DNA of 64,000 nucleotides from Marinobacter vinifirmus (GCF_002258215.1 NZ_NEFY01000010.1:1-64000); one strand, 5' to 3'. Numbered from the stretch's first letter, positions 10,741 through 19,473 are shown. A program made the numbers and translations. Notes: generated from the letters alone by a model not told the origin.

Positions 10741-12912
10741 GTGACACGGCCCTCAACCGCTCGCATCGCCCTGAATCGTCCGCTCCGGCGACTCTTTGAT
10801 TACCGAATCCCGGAGACCATGACAGTCTCACCCGGGCAACGCGTGAAAGTACCCTTTGGCAGGCAAACCCTGACCGGCCTTGTGGTGGAAACCGGCGTGA
10901 CACCACCAGACGGCATTACCCTCAAGCCGATCCTGGAAGTGCTGGAGCCGTGGCTCGCCTTACCCACAGCCACCTTCCAACTCCTTAGCTGGGCCAGCGA
11001 CTACTATCAGCACCCCTTGGGTGAGTGCCTGTTCACCGCTCTGCCTCCCGCATTACGCCGAGGCCGGCCGTCACAGCAGAAACAGGATGAACACTGGCAA
11101 GGCACCCAAAACATCGCCCCACTGCCGGCCAACGCCCATCGACAGAAAGCCTTGCTGGAAGCCATCCAGCGCGCCCCCGGCATATCGACCGGCGAACTGG
11201 TTAAAGCCGGCTTCAACCGCCCTCAGATCAAAAGCCTTCACGATAAAGGCCTTATCGAACTGAGCGATCCACAGCATCCGACTTCCAGCGAAAGCATCGC
11301 CACAGTAGACGGCCCCAGACTCTCACCCGCGCAACTGGCAGCGGCCAAAGAATTACCACAGGTTACAGATCGCTTCAGTGCCACACTTCTTTATGGCATC
11401 ACCGGGAGCGGCAAGACCGAGCTCTATCTTCATTACCTGACACAAAAACTGCGGGACGACCAACAGGCTCTGGTACTGGTTCCCGAAATCAACCTCACGC
11501 CCCAGACCCTCGAGCGCTTCCGGCGTTACTTCGGCAACCGGATTGTGGCCTGGCACTCGGCCCTGAACGACAGCGAACGCCTGGCTACCTGGCTGAGAAT
11601 CCGACATGGGGAACCGGTTATTCTGATCGGCACCCGCTCCGCCGTCTTGCTGCCGTTCACGAACCTTCGCGCCATTGTTGTGGACGAAGAACATGACAAC
11701 TCCTACAAGCAGGGCGAAGGGTTTCGCTACTCGGGGCGGGACGTTGCTGTCTATCGGGCTCACCTGAATCAATGCCCCGTCATCCTGGGCTCAGCAACGC
11801 CTTCGCTGGAATCCTGGCACAACGCCAAGCAAGGCAAATACCACCTTATCCGCCTGGAACAACGGGCTGGCAATGCCTCACCTCCGGAAGTGGAGCTGCT
11901 CGACATCCGCAGCCGCCCTCTGGAAGCCGGCCTCTCGCGCCCCACCCTGAACGCTATAAAGGAAACGCTGGCACGAGGTGAGCAGGCACTGGTATTTGTG
12001 AACCGGCGGGGATTCGCCCCCATCATGATGTGCTTCGATTGTGGCCACATGGAGGAATGCCCGCGCTGCGATACCCGACTGACATACCATCGCCGGGACA
12101 GAGCCATGCGTTGCCATCACTGCGACTTCCAGATGGCCGCAAGCCACAGCTGCCCCAAATGCCGGAGTGAAAATTTCAAACCCGTAGGCCAGGGCACAGA
12201 GCGCACCGAAGAAACCCTGGCCGAACAGTTTCCGGACACCCCCATTGTACGGGTAGACAGGGACAGCACCCAGCGCAAAGGGAGTATCCAGAATATACTG
12301 GCTCAGGTTAACAGCGGTGCGCCCTGCATACTGGTGGGCACCCAGATGCTCGCCAAGGGCCATGACTTTCCCAACGTGACCCTGGTTGCCGTCGTCAACG
12401 CCGATGGTGGCCTGTTCAGTGTCGATTTTCGGGCGCCGGAACAGATGGTGCAGACACTTTTGCAAGTGAGCGGCCGCGCTGGCCGGGGCGAAAAACCCGG
12501 CAAAGTGCTTATCCAGACCTGCCACAGCGACCACCCGCTGTTGAAATCGCTCTGCCAGGGTAATTATGCCGCTCTGGCAGACCAACTTCTGACTGAACGC
12601 CAAACCGGCGCCCTGCCACCATTCCGCGCCATGGCCATACTCCGCGCGGAAGCCGACACCATGCAGGCAAGCCTGCAACTGTTAGACAGCATTAAACCAA
12701 TGACGGCCGCGAACGGCATAGAAACCTGGGGGCCGCTACCGGCGGTAATTGCACGCAAAGCCGACCGACACCGGGCGCAGCTGATCCTGTGCAGTAACCA
12801 CCGGCGCCAACTCAACCATCTGCTTACTCACATTTGCCAGTACCTGGACCAATGCAAGCTGCCAGCGAGCACCAAATGGATTGTTGATGTTGACCCTCAG
12901 GAGACTGGCTGA
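10741..12912 (+). CDS. priA: Primosomal replication-restart helicase PriA
   Basis: PriA reloads the replisome at stalled forks. The N-terminal DNA-binding domain begins at RIALNRPLRRLFDY. The helicase core has Walker A GITGSGKTE and the DEEH box (VVDEEHDNSYKQ). A Cys-rich zinc insert (CFDCGHMEECPRCDTRL and CHHCDF, CPKC) precedes the helicase C-lobe (RVDRD, LVGTQMLAKGHDFPN, QVSGRAGRG). The start is uncertain. I prefer GTG at 10741, because homologues begin just before the RIAL block and AGGA lies upstream; ATG 10696 or TTG 10669 would add 15–24 residues. Confidence 0.94.
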   Translation: MTRPSTARIALNRPLRRLFDYRIPETMTVSPGQRVKVPFGRQTLTGLVVETGVTPPDGITLKPILEVLEPWLALPTATFQLLSWASDYYQHPLGECLFTALPPALRRGRPSQQKQDEHWQGTQNIAPLPANAHRQKALLEAIQRAPGISTGELVKAGFNRPQIKSLHDKGLIELSDPQHPTSSESIATVDGPRLSPAQLAAAKELPQVTDRFSATLLYGITGSGKTELYLHYLTQKLRDDQQALVLVPEINLTPQTLERFRRYFGNRIVAWHSALNDSERLATWLRIRHGEPVILIGTRSAVLLPFTNLRAIVVDEEHDNSYKQGEGFRYSGRDVAVYRAHLNQCPVILGSATPSLESWHNAKQGKYHLIRLEQRAGNASPPEVELLDIRSRPLEAGLSRPTLNAIKETLARGEQALVFVNRRGFAPIMMCFDCGHMEECPRCDTRLTYHRRDRAMRCHHCDFQMAASHSCPKCRSENFKPVGQGTERTEETLAEQFPDTPIVRVDRDSTQRKGSIQNILAQVNSGAPCILVGTQMLAKGHDFPNVTLVAVVNADGGLFSVDFRAPEQMVQTLLQVSGRAGRGEKPGKVLIQTCHSDHPLLKSLCQGNYAALADQLLTERQTGALPPFRAMAILRAEADTMQASLQLLDSIKPMTAANGIETWGPLPAVIARKADRHRAQLILCSNHRRQLNHLLTHICQYLDQCKLPASTKWIVDVDPQETG

Positions 12913-13010
12913 AGATCATCATCCCGAATCGTGACACAGTCCATATTCTGCAATTCGTTACAATCTTTTTCAGAATTCACCATTCATACTCATTCAGTTT
13001 GAACTGACTG

Positions 13011-13019
13011 TGCTATGAT
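13011..13019 (+). promoter_or_regulatory. Candidate extended -10 promoter for the Ig-like lipoprotein gene
   Basis: TGCTATGAT is an extended -10 match, with a weak -35-like TTCAGT at 12993–12998 (15-base spacing). It lies about 110 bases before the chosen start. Confidence 0.3.
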
Positions 13020-13127
13020 TTTCAGCACTATAACCACTACTCTTGGATCAAAACCTGAGGTTGCGGTTCTCGTGCGGGAATGCGCAGGTTTATGGCTTTT
13101 GCTGTCGATGAAAACTGGAGAAATAAA

Positions 13128-14822
13128 ATGGCATGGAAATTCCTTGCGCGTATGTCGGCATTATCGCTGGCTTTAATCTTGACCGCCTGTGGTGGGGACG
13201 ATAGCTCAACGCCGCTGGCATCTGGCCCCAATCAAGGTGACTCCACATCAGGGGACGGCAGCACAGGTGGTGACAACAATCAAACGATCTCGTTAGAGCT
13301 AGGAACGGGCAGTGGTTCGAGCTTTCAAGCGGGACAAATGACACTATCCGCGACAAACCTTTCCGCCGGCGGCACCACTAGACTTGAGTTCAATGTTGTT
13401 GACGCTAACAATAGTAACGCAATCTACAATGCCGAACCGACTACTGTCACACTGTCATCTTTGTGCTCCAGCGCCTCCTTTGATCCCCAAGTAACGTCCG
13501 CCTCGGGAACGTTTGCAACAACGTACGAAGCGGGCTGCGCTGGCCAAGATACGATTACCGCTAGGCTGCAAAATGGCGCAACTGCCAACGCAACCATAAC
13601 GGTAGCACCTCCAGTAATAGGAGGACTCGAGTTCGTTAGCGTTGAGCCAGACTCCATCGCTCTTGCAGGAAACTCAAACAGCAGCAGACCAAGCGTATCC
13701 GAAGTAACCTTCAGACTTAATGACAATAACGGCCAACCTATTACAACTGGCGAAACCGTAACCTTTGAGCTGTCAACAACTGTCGGGGGAATAACACTCT
13801 CCCAGTCGTCAACTGAAACTGATGAGAACGGGTTAGCGACCACTCGTGTAAATGCCGGCACTGTCCCAGCGGTAGTTAGCGTAACAGCCACATACAGCCC
13901 CGATGCGGGCTCTTCAATTCAAACCACTTCTGCTCCGATATCGATCAGCGCGACAATTCCAGACCAAGACAGTTTTTCAATTTCAATTGAAGAAAACTTT
14001 CTTCCCAATGCTCGCAACTACGATGGCGTTCCGGTCGGCATCACCATTCGTGCGGCCGACCGCAATAACAATCGAATTACCGACGCTGTCGTAAACTTCC
14101 TTACGAACGCTGGCTCCGTGCAAAGCGAGTGCACACTGTCCGACGGAGCTTGTTCAATTGAATGGATAAGCCAAAACCCTAGAAGCAATGACGGGGTCGT
14201 ATTAATTCTTGCTAGAACTGTGGGAGAAGAAAGCTATCGAGACGTGGACAGCGATGGCATTTACACATCAGGTACCGATAGTTTCAATGTTGCAGAAGAT
14301 GACCTAGGGGAAGCCTACCTAGACAGAAATCGAAATAACGTTTACGACAGTGGCGAAGAGTACTTCGACTACAACGATAACGGACAGTACGACGTTGCGA
14401 ACGGGATATACAACGGAACCGCCTGCATCAATCAAGCAAATTGCACAAGCTCGCTTTTAGAAATTACTCAAACAGCAAAGCTGTTCATGGCAAGCGACAA
14501 CATCTCCATCAACTTTACCACCCCTGTGGCGCCCGGCAGTGTTTGTGCGGAAATAGCGGGCATGTTCTCAGACTCGCAAGGAAACCCTGTTGCAGGCCCA
14601 CCTCCGGGCGGAACTGACGTGGCGTTCACTACAACCAATGGCACGATTGTTAATCCGAGCAGCTTTACAACCACAAGAAGCTATAGAACGGGTCCAGTCA
14701 CCCAGTGCGTTACAGTTGAAGCCGACGACACACCTAGCACAGGAACATTCACTGTCGAGGTGACTCCACCTGCCCCATACGGCGGGGATGCATTCACATT
14801 ACAGACAACCATTTCCGACTAA
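13128..14822 (+). CDS. Ig-like repeat surface lipoprotein, function unknown
   Basis: The 564-residue protein has a clear lipoprotein signal (MAWKFLARMSALSLALILTA with lipobox Cys21). Several beta-rich bacterial Ig-like (Big-1/invasin type) modules follow; one is centred on FRLNDNNGQPITTGETVTFE followed by TDENGLATTRV. Around residues 380–440 lies an Asp/Asn-rich stretch (DVDSDGIYTSGTD, DRNRNNVYDSGEEY, DYNDNGQYD) that resembles dockerin or thrombospondin calcium loops. Four to six Cys suggest disulfides. I chose the start because GGAG lies 7 bases upstream and the signal peptide begins there; the longer frame from 13080 adds an implausible leader. The DNA is AT-richer than the flanking priA and argS, neighbours that are adjacent in Pseudomonas, which suggests acquisition or fast change. 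It is likely an outer-surface adhesin or filament-type protein; that is inference. Confidence 0.75.
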   Translation: MAWKFLARMSALSLALILTACGGDDSSTPLASGPNQGDSTSGDGSTGGDNNQTISLELGTGSGSSFQAGQMTLSATNLSAGGTTRLEFNVVDANNSNAIYNAEPTTVTLSSLCSSASFDPQVTSASGTFATTYEAGCAGQDTITARLQNGATANATITVAPPVIGGLEFVSVEPDSIALAGNSNSSRPSVSEVTFRLNDNNGQPITTGETVTFELSTTVGGITLSQSSTETDENGLATTRVNAGTVPAVVSVTATYSPDAGSSIQTTSAPISISATIPDQDSFSISIEENFLPNARNYDGVPVGITIRAADRNNNRITDAVVNFLTNAGSVQSECTLSDGACSIEWISQNPRSNDGVVLILARTVGEESYRDVDSDGIYTSGTDSFNVAEDDLGEAYLDRNRNNVYDSGEEYFDYNDNGQYDVANGIYNGTACINQANCTSSLLEITQTAKLFMASDNISINFTTPVAPGSVCAEIAGMFSDSQGNPVAGPPPGGTDVAFTTTNGTIVNPSSFTTTRSYRTGPVTQCVTVEADDTPSTGTFTVEVTPPAPYGGDAFTLQTTISD

Positions 14823-14836
14823 TCGCTCGACGAAGT

Positions 14837-14867
14837 AAAAAGCCCGGCGTCAGCGCCGGGCTTTTTG
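14837..14867 (+). terminator. Intrinsic terminator after the Ig-like lipoprotein gene
   Basis: A nine-bp perfect stem AGCCCGGCG (14841–14849) / CGCCGGGCT (14854–14862) with a TCAG loop and T-run follows the stop by about 20 bases. Confidence 0.9.
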
Positions 14868-14964
14868 CTTACACACCAACTTTCCGCGATAATACGCACC
14901 TTCTGTTTTCAACGGGCGCCCTGCCCTGACAACCATTCTTCTGCAAACCGAGTCATTCGACAGC

Positions 14965-16650
14965 ATGAAAGAGACCGTATCCGAGCTTCTCCAGTCTGCA
15001 CTGGCGACCCTGCAGTCTGACGGCACACTGCCGGCAGACCAGAGCTTCACCCCTCAGGTGGGCAACACCAAAGACAAGTCCCACGGGGACTATGCCTGTA
15101 ACATTGCCCTGGTGGCCTCCAAAGCCGCCGGCTGCCCGCCTCGCAAGCTGGCCGAAGCCCTGGTGGAGGCATTGCCAGAGAGCTCCGCCGTGGAGAAAGT
15201 GGAGATTGCCGGGCCGGGGTTTATCAATTTTTTCATGAGCACCGCCAGCGCCTTCGGCATTGTGAACACTATCCTGAACGAAGCACAGCAGTTCGGCCGC
15301 AACAACTCTGGTAACGGCGAAAAGGTTCAGGTCGAGTTTGTGTCCGCCAACCCCACTGGCCCTCTGCACGTGGGTCACGGACGGGGCGCCGCCATTGGCG
15401 ATTGCCTGTGCCGCTTGCTGGAAGCCAACGGTTACAACGTTACCCGGGAGTTTTACTACAACGACGCCGGAGCCCAGATCAACAATCTGGCCCTTTCGGT
15501 GCAGTCTCGCGTTAAGGGCCTGACGCCGGAAGATGAAAGCTGGCCGGAAGATGGTTACCGGGGCGACTATATTGTCGACGTGGCCAACGCCTATATGGCC
15601 GGCGAAACCGTAATTGCCGACGACCGGGAAGTAACCGCCAAGGCCGACCCGGACGACCAGGATGCCATCCGCGAATTCGCCGTGGCCTACCTGCGCCGCG
15701 AGCAGGACCTGGACCTTAAAGCCTTCGGCGTTCAGTTCGATGTGTATTTCCTGGAATCGTCCCTGTACGAAGACGGCAAGGTAGAAGCCACTGTTGAGCG
15801 CCTGAAAGCCAACGGCTACACCTACGAGCAAGACGGCGCCATGTGGCTGAAAACCACCGAGTTCGGCGACGACAAAGACCGCGTAATGCGCAAGAAAGAC
15901 GGTGGCTACACCTACTTCCTGCCGGATGTGGCCTACCACCTGGATAAATGGCAGCGCGGTTTTACCACCGTGATCAACGAACAGGGCGCGGACCACCATT
16001 CCACGGTAACCCGCGTGCGCGCCGGCCTGCAGGCCCTGAAAGCCGACATCCCCCAGGGCTGGCCGGACTATGTTCTGCACCAGATGGTAATGGTGACCCG
16101 CTCCGGCCAGGAAGTGAAAATCTCCAAGCGTGCCGGCAGCTACGTCACCATTCGGGACCTGATCGACGAAGTGGGCCGCGATGCTACCCGTTTCTTCCTG
16201 GCCGCGCGCCGTGTCGATTCCCAGTTGACCTTCGATATCGATCTGGCCCGCTCCCAGACCAATGAAAACCCGGTGTATTACATCCAGTATGCCCATGCCC
16301 GGATTTGCAGCGTACTGCGCAAACTGGCGGCCGAAGGCGTACAGCGGGGCATGAACGAATGTGTGGGCGATTTGAGCCTGCTGACCCTGGACGAAGAGAA
16401 AGAACTGGCCAACCAGCTGGCCAAGTACCCGGAGCTGATTGCCAATTCCGCCGCCCAGCGCGAGCCGCACCACCTCACCCACTACCTGCGTGAGCTGGCC
16501 GGCCAGTTCCACACCTACTACAACGCCCACAAGGTGTTGATTGAAGACACAGCCCTGCGGGACGCCCGTGTGAGCCTTTACCTGGCAGTACGCCAGGTGA
16601 TTGCCAACGGCCTGGACTTGCTGGGCGTGAGCGCACCGGAAGAGATGTAA
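14965..16650 (+). CDS. argS: Arginyl-tRNA synthetase
   Basis: This 561-residue class I synthetase charges tRNA-Arg. The N-terminal ADD1 domain precedes the catalytic Rossmann fold. The HIGH signature reads HVGH in [15 protein letters not shown]. The KMSKS equivalent is the degenerate ISKRAGS typical of ArgRS. A C-terminal anticodon-binding helical domain includes the [13 protein letters not shown] block. It is the first gene of an argS–ftsN pair separated by 7 bases. Confidence 0.97.
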   Translation: MKETVSELLQSALATLQSDGTLPADQSFTPQVGNTKDKSHGDYACNIALVASKAAGCPPRKLAEALVEALPESSAVEKVEIAGPGFINFFMSTASAFGIVNTILNEAQQFGRNNSGNGEKVQVEFVSANPTGPLHVGHGRGAAIGDCLCRLLEANGYNVTREFYYNDAGAQINNLALSVQSRVKGLTPEDESWPEDGYRGDYIVDVANAYMAGETVIADDREVTAKADPDDQDAIREFAVAYLRREQDLDLKAFGVQFDVYFLESSLYEDGKVEATVERLKANGYTYEQDGAMWLKTTEFGDDKDRVMRKKDGGYTYFLPDVAYHLDKWQRGFTTVINEQGADHHSTVTRVRAGLQALKADIPQGWPDYVLHQMVMVTRSGQEVKISKRAGSYVTIRDLIDEVGRDATRFFLAARRVDSQLTFDIDLARSQTNENPVYYIQYAHARICSVLRKLAAEGVQRGMNECVGDLSLLTLDEEKELANQLAKYPELIANSAAQREPHHLTHYLRELAGQFHTYYNAHKVLIEDTALRDARVSLYLAVRQVIANGLDLLGVSAPEEM

Positions 16651-16657
16651 GCCGGCC

Positions 16658-17293
16658 ATGGCCAGAGACTACGCCAAAAAGGATCGCCCCGCGGGCAAAG
16701 GCGCCGCTGCCCCCAGGCAGAAAGCCGCCACCCGCAAGGCGCCAAAACCCAAGCGCAGCGCCCCTGCGCACAGGCAGCACGGGAGTTTGTCCTTGAAGTG
16801 GGTTCTGTCTCTGGCCGCCGTCGGTGGCTTTATCGGTTTTATTGTTTACCTGAACACCCTGCCTGCAGGCCCGGAAGCGCCGAAACAGGCAGCGCCGGCC
16901 CAGCAACAAGCAAGCCCTGCAGCCACCAAGGCCAGGCAGGACGCTGCCCGGCAAAAAGAGCAGAATTTCCGCTTCTATGAAATGCTGCCGGAATCTGAGG
17001 TGGTGCCTCCGAAAGTACAGGAGTACACCCCGGGCCCGGCCAAAACGGCGTTCGACTACATCCTCCAGTCCGGTTCCTTCCGCAGCAAGGAAGACGCTGA
17101 GCGCCAGCGTGCCCAGATTGCCTTCCAGGGCCTTCGCGCCCACGTTCAGCAGATCACACAGGATAATGGCGGCATTTGGTACCGGGTGAATGTCGGCCCG
17201 TTCACTTCCCGCAGCCAGATGAATTCGGCTGTGGACAAGCTGGTGTCCATCAATATCCAGCCCTTGGTGCGTAAGGTTCCCAAAGAAGGCTAA
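16658..17293 (+). CDS. ftsN: FtsN-like SPOR-domain cell division protein
   Basis: The 211-residue protein has a basic cytoplasmic tail (residues 1–44), one membrane helix (about 46–66, LKWVLSLAAVGGFIGFIVYL), an Ala/Pro/Gln-rich linker and a C-terminal SPOR domain (FDYILQSGSFRSKEDAERQR to WYRVNVGPFTSRSQMNSAV) that binds denuded septal glycan. This layout and the argS–hslV location match FtsN of Pseudomonas. It is the last gene before the IS110 insertion, so any former read-through to hslVU is now interrupted. Confidence 0.88.
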   Translation: MARDYAKKDRPAGKGAAAPRQKAATRKAPKPKRSAPAHRQHGSLSLKWVLSLAAVGGFIGFIVYLNTLPAGPEAPKQAAPAQQQASPAATKARQDAARQKEQNFRFYEMLPESEVVPPKVQEYTPGPAKTAFDYILQSGSFRSKEDAERQRAQIAFQGLRAHVQQITQDNGGIWYRVNVGPFTSRSQMNSAVDKLVSINIQPLVRKVPKEG

Positions 17294-17306
17294 GCTCGGG
17301 TGCATG

Positions 17307-17335
17307 GGGCAGGTTTGGGGGAGGCTTTCCAAAAA
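17307..17335 (+). repeat. Palindromic element A, left arm
   Basis: This 29-bp arm (GGGCAGGTTTGGGGGAGGCT and on to 17335) is perfectly complementary to the right arm at 18771–18799. It is followed by the start of the shared core, CCGCTCCTTGCGGCAC (17336–17351). The IS110 element then separates it from the rest of the core. Confidence 0.85.
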
Positions 17336-17361
17336 CCGCTCCTTGCGGCACATATATGTAG

Positions 17362-17372
17362 ACCTCTTGTTG
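17362..17372 (+). repeat. IS110 subterminal inverted repeat, transposase-distal end
   Basis: ACCTCTTGTTG is complementary to 18706–18716 at the other end, and also occurs directly at 18646–18656 next to the transposase start. Confidence 0.7.
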
Positions 17373-17617
17373 CGCAAGCCTCCCAAGCTCTCGGTGGTGT
17401 AAAAAGTTAACTGGGTAAAACTGCGCACGTATATCCGGCCTTTATGATGAGTCACTCCGGTGACTCTGGCCTCAATGAAAACCGCGCCCTTGCCGCTTAT
17501 CGTCCGTACGGAGTTGGTGCTCCGTGTGCTCGCCAGCATTCACAAGGGCCGGTTTAACCCTGTTAACTCATTGCTCACCGCATTTGCGTGGGGTGCCTTT
17601 GCTCCTTGAGTGCTGCT
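17373..17617 (-). ncRNA. Candidate seekRNA/bridge RNA region of the IS110 element
   Basis: There are about 245 bases between the transposase stop and the distal inverted repeat with no credible gene. IS1111-group elements encode their guide RNA in this end. Visible secondary structure: a 7-bp stem GAGTCAC/GTGACTC with TCCG loop at 17449–17466, and a 6-bp stem ACGGAG/CTCCGT at 17508–17525. CCTTGCCGCTTAT at 17488–17500 agrees at 10 of 13 positions with the left flank of the insertion site (CCTTGCGGCACAT), a weak hint of a target guide. Function is inferred from the family. Confidence 0.45.
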
Positions 17618-18639
17618 TTACGCCGCCCGGTACTCCGTTTGGTGGTAGAGCATTGCCCATAGAATTCTTGCCAACTTGTTGGCCACGGCAATCACCGCTT
17701 TGTGTTTGCCTCTGCGCTCAATAACCCCGGCCGCCCAGCGTGATAGCCGGTCGGTGGCTTTATCCGTGTATCGGATGACCGACCAGGCACCCTGAACCAA
17801 CAATCGGCGCAGATAGTTATTCCCTCGACGGGTGATGCTTCCGAGCTTTTGCTTGCCGCCACTGGAGTGTTCGTTCGGAACCAATCCCAGATTGGCTGCA
17901 AAGTGTCGCCCGCTCTTAAAGGCCTTACCGTCACCGGCATAGGCCACCACCGCGGTTGCCGTTTTCTCCGCAACCCCTTTCACGCCCATCAGGCGCCGTG
18001 CCGGCTCCAGCTGTTTGGCTGTTTGGCTGTTTGCTTCAGTTTCGCCTCATGCATCTGTATCTGGCGATTGGCCTCTCTCCACTCTTCCAACAGACTCTGT
18101 AAGGCCTCTCTGGCAGCACAGGTCAGTGGGTTCTCCGCGTCCTCCAGCAACTCTGGTAACGCCTTGAGTAATCGTTCCTTGCCTGGCGCAACGATGACGC
18201 CGTACTCGTTCAGAAAGCCCCGGATCTGATTGATCAACGCGGTCCGGGCCTGGACCTTCCGATTGATCAGCTTATGCAGCACCAGTATGTCTGTTTGCTC
18301 CAGCGATCTCGGTTCCACAAACCGCATCCTTGGTCGCCGGGCAGCTTCTGTAATCGCAAAGGCATCGTTCCGATCGTTCTTGTTGCCCTTCACAAACGGC
18401 TTCACATGCTGGGGCGGAATCAATAACACCTCAAAGCCCAGCTTCTTTAGCTCCCGACCCCAGTAGTTCGAACCACTGCAGGCCTCCATGGCAATCGTCG
18501 CTTCCGGATACTGCAGCAACTTCTCAATCAGCCTATTCCTGCGCACTTGATGATTGAACGCCGGGTTGCCGCTTCGGTTCACACCACAAACCTGAAAGAC
18601 AGTTTTTGCCAAGTCGATTCCGATTAGGGTAACGTTCAT
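17618..18639 (-). pseudogene. IS110-family DEDD transposase, frameshifted by an 8-bp repeat expansion
   Basis: The N-terminal RuvC-like DEDD domain (IGIDLAKTVFQVCG, AMEACSGSNYWGREL, KNDRNDAFAI) reads from ATG 18639 to a stop near 17989. The C-terminal transposase_20 domain (RLMGVKGVAEKTATAVVAYA, SSGGKQKLGSITRRGNNYLR, including the conserved Ser) continues in another frame to 17618. The break is a triple GCTGTTTG repeat at 18010–18033. With two units the gene would read continuously through KQLEPARRLMGVKG for 337 residues, a normal length. A reading start at 18678 exists, but MNVTLIGIDLAK at 18639 has AGAGGTG 5 bases upstream. Confidence 0.9.
18010..18033. repeat. Three tandem GCTGTTTG units inside the IS110 transposase
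   Basis: There are perfect copies at 18010–18017, 18018–18025 and 18026–18033. Removing one unit restores the reading frame exactly, so the third copy looks like a slippage duplication. Confidence 0.9.
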
Positions 18640-18641
18640 CT

Positions 18642-18720
18642 GAACACCTCTTGTTGTTGACCTATTGATTTCGCACATCTAATAGTGGCGCTTTGACGCC
18701 GATCTCAACAAGAGGTGTTC
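18642..18720 (-). promoter_or_regulatory. 15-bp inverted repeat that can mask the IS110 transposase ribosome site
   Basis: GAACACCTCTTGTTG at 18642–18656 and CAACAAGAGGTGTTC at 18706–18720 are perfectly complementary. In mRNA the downstream arm contains the AGAGGTG ribosome site of the transposase start at 18639, so a transcript entering from outside folds it away, while one initiated inside the arms would not. Confidence 0.55.
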
Positions 18721-18730
18721 ATCCCATCAT

Positions 18731-18799
18731 CCATGTGGCGCTTCTGCTCCGCCATCCATGGCTCCGCACATTTTTGGAAAGCCTCCCCCAAACCTGCCC
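18731..18799 (+). repeat. Palindromic element A, core remainder and right arm
   Basis: CCATGTGGCG then CTGCTCCGCCATCCATGG (core, also in elements B and C) is followed by the 29-bp right arm 18771–18799 (TTTTTGGAAAGCCTCCCCC and onwards). The right arm pairs perfectly with 17307–17335. Confidence 0.85.
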
Positions 18800-18864
18800 G
18801 CAAACTCTTGCGCGACCTTCGGCTCAAACAAACCGCTCCCAAGCCCGCTCTCCGGCAAACGCCA

Positions 18865-18892
18865 CTTGAATTACCGCGAAACGTCTCCATAA
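18865..18892 (+). promoter_or_regulatory. Sigma-32-type heat-shock promoter of hslVU
   Basis: CTTGAA (18865–18870), a 14-base spacer and CTCCATAA (18885–18892) closely fit the heat-shock consensus CTTGAA / CCCCAT-T. It lies about 40 bases before the hslV start, on the hslV side of the IS110 element. Confidence 0.7.
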
Positions 18893-18931
18893 AACCAAAA
18901 TGAAAATTTGATACAGGCAACTGGAGCCATA

Positions 18932-19462
18932 ATGACTACGATCGTATCCGTCCGTCGTGACGATGAAGTCGCCATGGGAGGTGACGGCCAGGTTTCTCTG
19001 GGCAACACCGTCATGAAAGGGAACGCCCGCAAAGTGCGCCGTTTGTACAACGGCCAGGTTATTGCCGGGTTTGCCGGTGGCACTGCAGACGCCTTCACCC
19101 TTTTTGAACGCTTTGAAGCCCAGCTGGAGAAACACCAGGGCAACCTCACCCGCGCGGCGGTGGAGCTGGCCAAAGACTGGCGTAGTGACAGGGCCCTGCG
19201 CAAGCTGGAAGCCTTGCTGGCCGTCGCCGACAAGACTGCGTCGCTGATTATTACCGGTAACGGTGATGTCATCGAGCCGGAACAGGGCCTGATTGCCATT
19301 GGTTCCGGCGGGGCCTTTGCCCAGGCGGCGGCGCGGGCACTGCTTGAGAACACTGATATGAGCGCCCACGAGATTGCAGAGAAGGCGCTGGAGATTGCTG
19401 GCGACATCTGCATCTACACCAACCAGAACCGCACTCTGGAAGTGCTGCCCATCAAAGACTGA
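18932..19462 (+). CDS. hslV: ATP-dependent protease subunit HslV
   Basis: The 176-residue N-terminal-nucleophile peptidase forms double hexamers. After Met removal the catalytic Thr is exposed: the protein starts [20 protein letters not shown]. The ATG at 18932 is fixed by this motif and by GGAG 5 bases upstream; the frame upstream is not coding. The [14 protein letters not shown] block is typical. It is cotranscribed with hslU 11 bases downstream, driven by a heat-shock-type promoter. Confidence 0.97.
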   Translation: MTTIVSVRRDDEVAMGGDGQVSLGNTVMKGNARKVRRLYNGQVIAGFAGGTADAFTLFERFEAQLEKHQGNLTRAAVELAKDWRSDRALRKLEALLAVADKTASLIITGNGDVIEPEQGLIAIGSGGAFAQAAARALLENTDMSAHEIAEKALEIAGDICIYTNQNRTLEVLPIKD

Positions 19463-19473
19463 CCGGAGCGACC

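Larger units (their letters stand above)
17352..18730 (-). mobile_element. IS110-family (IS1111-like) insertion sequence inside palindromic element A
   Basis: By comparison with the uninterrupted core at 33175–33232, foreign DNA starts just after 17351 and ends near 18730; the exact ends are uncertain by a few bases. It holds a DEDD transposase on the minus strand, a short 5' non-coding end (about 90 bases) and a long 3' non-coding end (17352–17617). Subterminal inverted repeats ACCTCTTGTTG at 17362–17372 and CAACAAGAGGT at 18706–18716 match the IS1111 subgroup, which inserts at specific sites often in repeats. There is no long target duplication, as expected. Confidence 0.85.

Noticed and set aside
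13080..13127. 16-codon extension of the Ig-like lipoprotein
   Set aside because: It would bury the lipoprotein signal sequence behind a charged leader; GGAG 7 bases before 13128 fits the internal ATG.
14953..16659. A 568-codon open frame antisense to argS
   Set aside because: It is the mirror frame of a GC-rich, well-conserved synthetase, with no family motifs and no ribosome site; argS is certain.
16475..17539. Long minus-strand frame over ftsN and element A
   Set aside because: Its sequence is the antisense of argS/ftsN plus translated repeat; no coherent domain.
18010..18033. CRISPR array or minisatellite
   Set aside because: Only three contiguous 8-bp units inside a coding region and no spacers. 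No CRISPR repeats were seen elsewhere in the window.
17618..18639. Programmed ribosomal frameshift in the IS110 transposase
   Set aside because: Family members read in one frame, and removing one 8-bp unit restores it exactly, so a mutation explains it better than programmed slippage.
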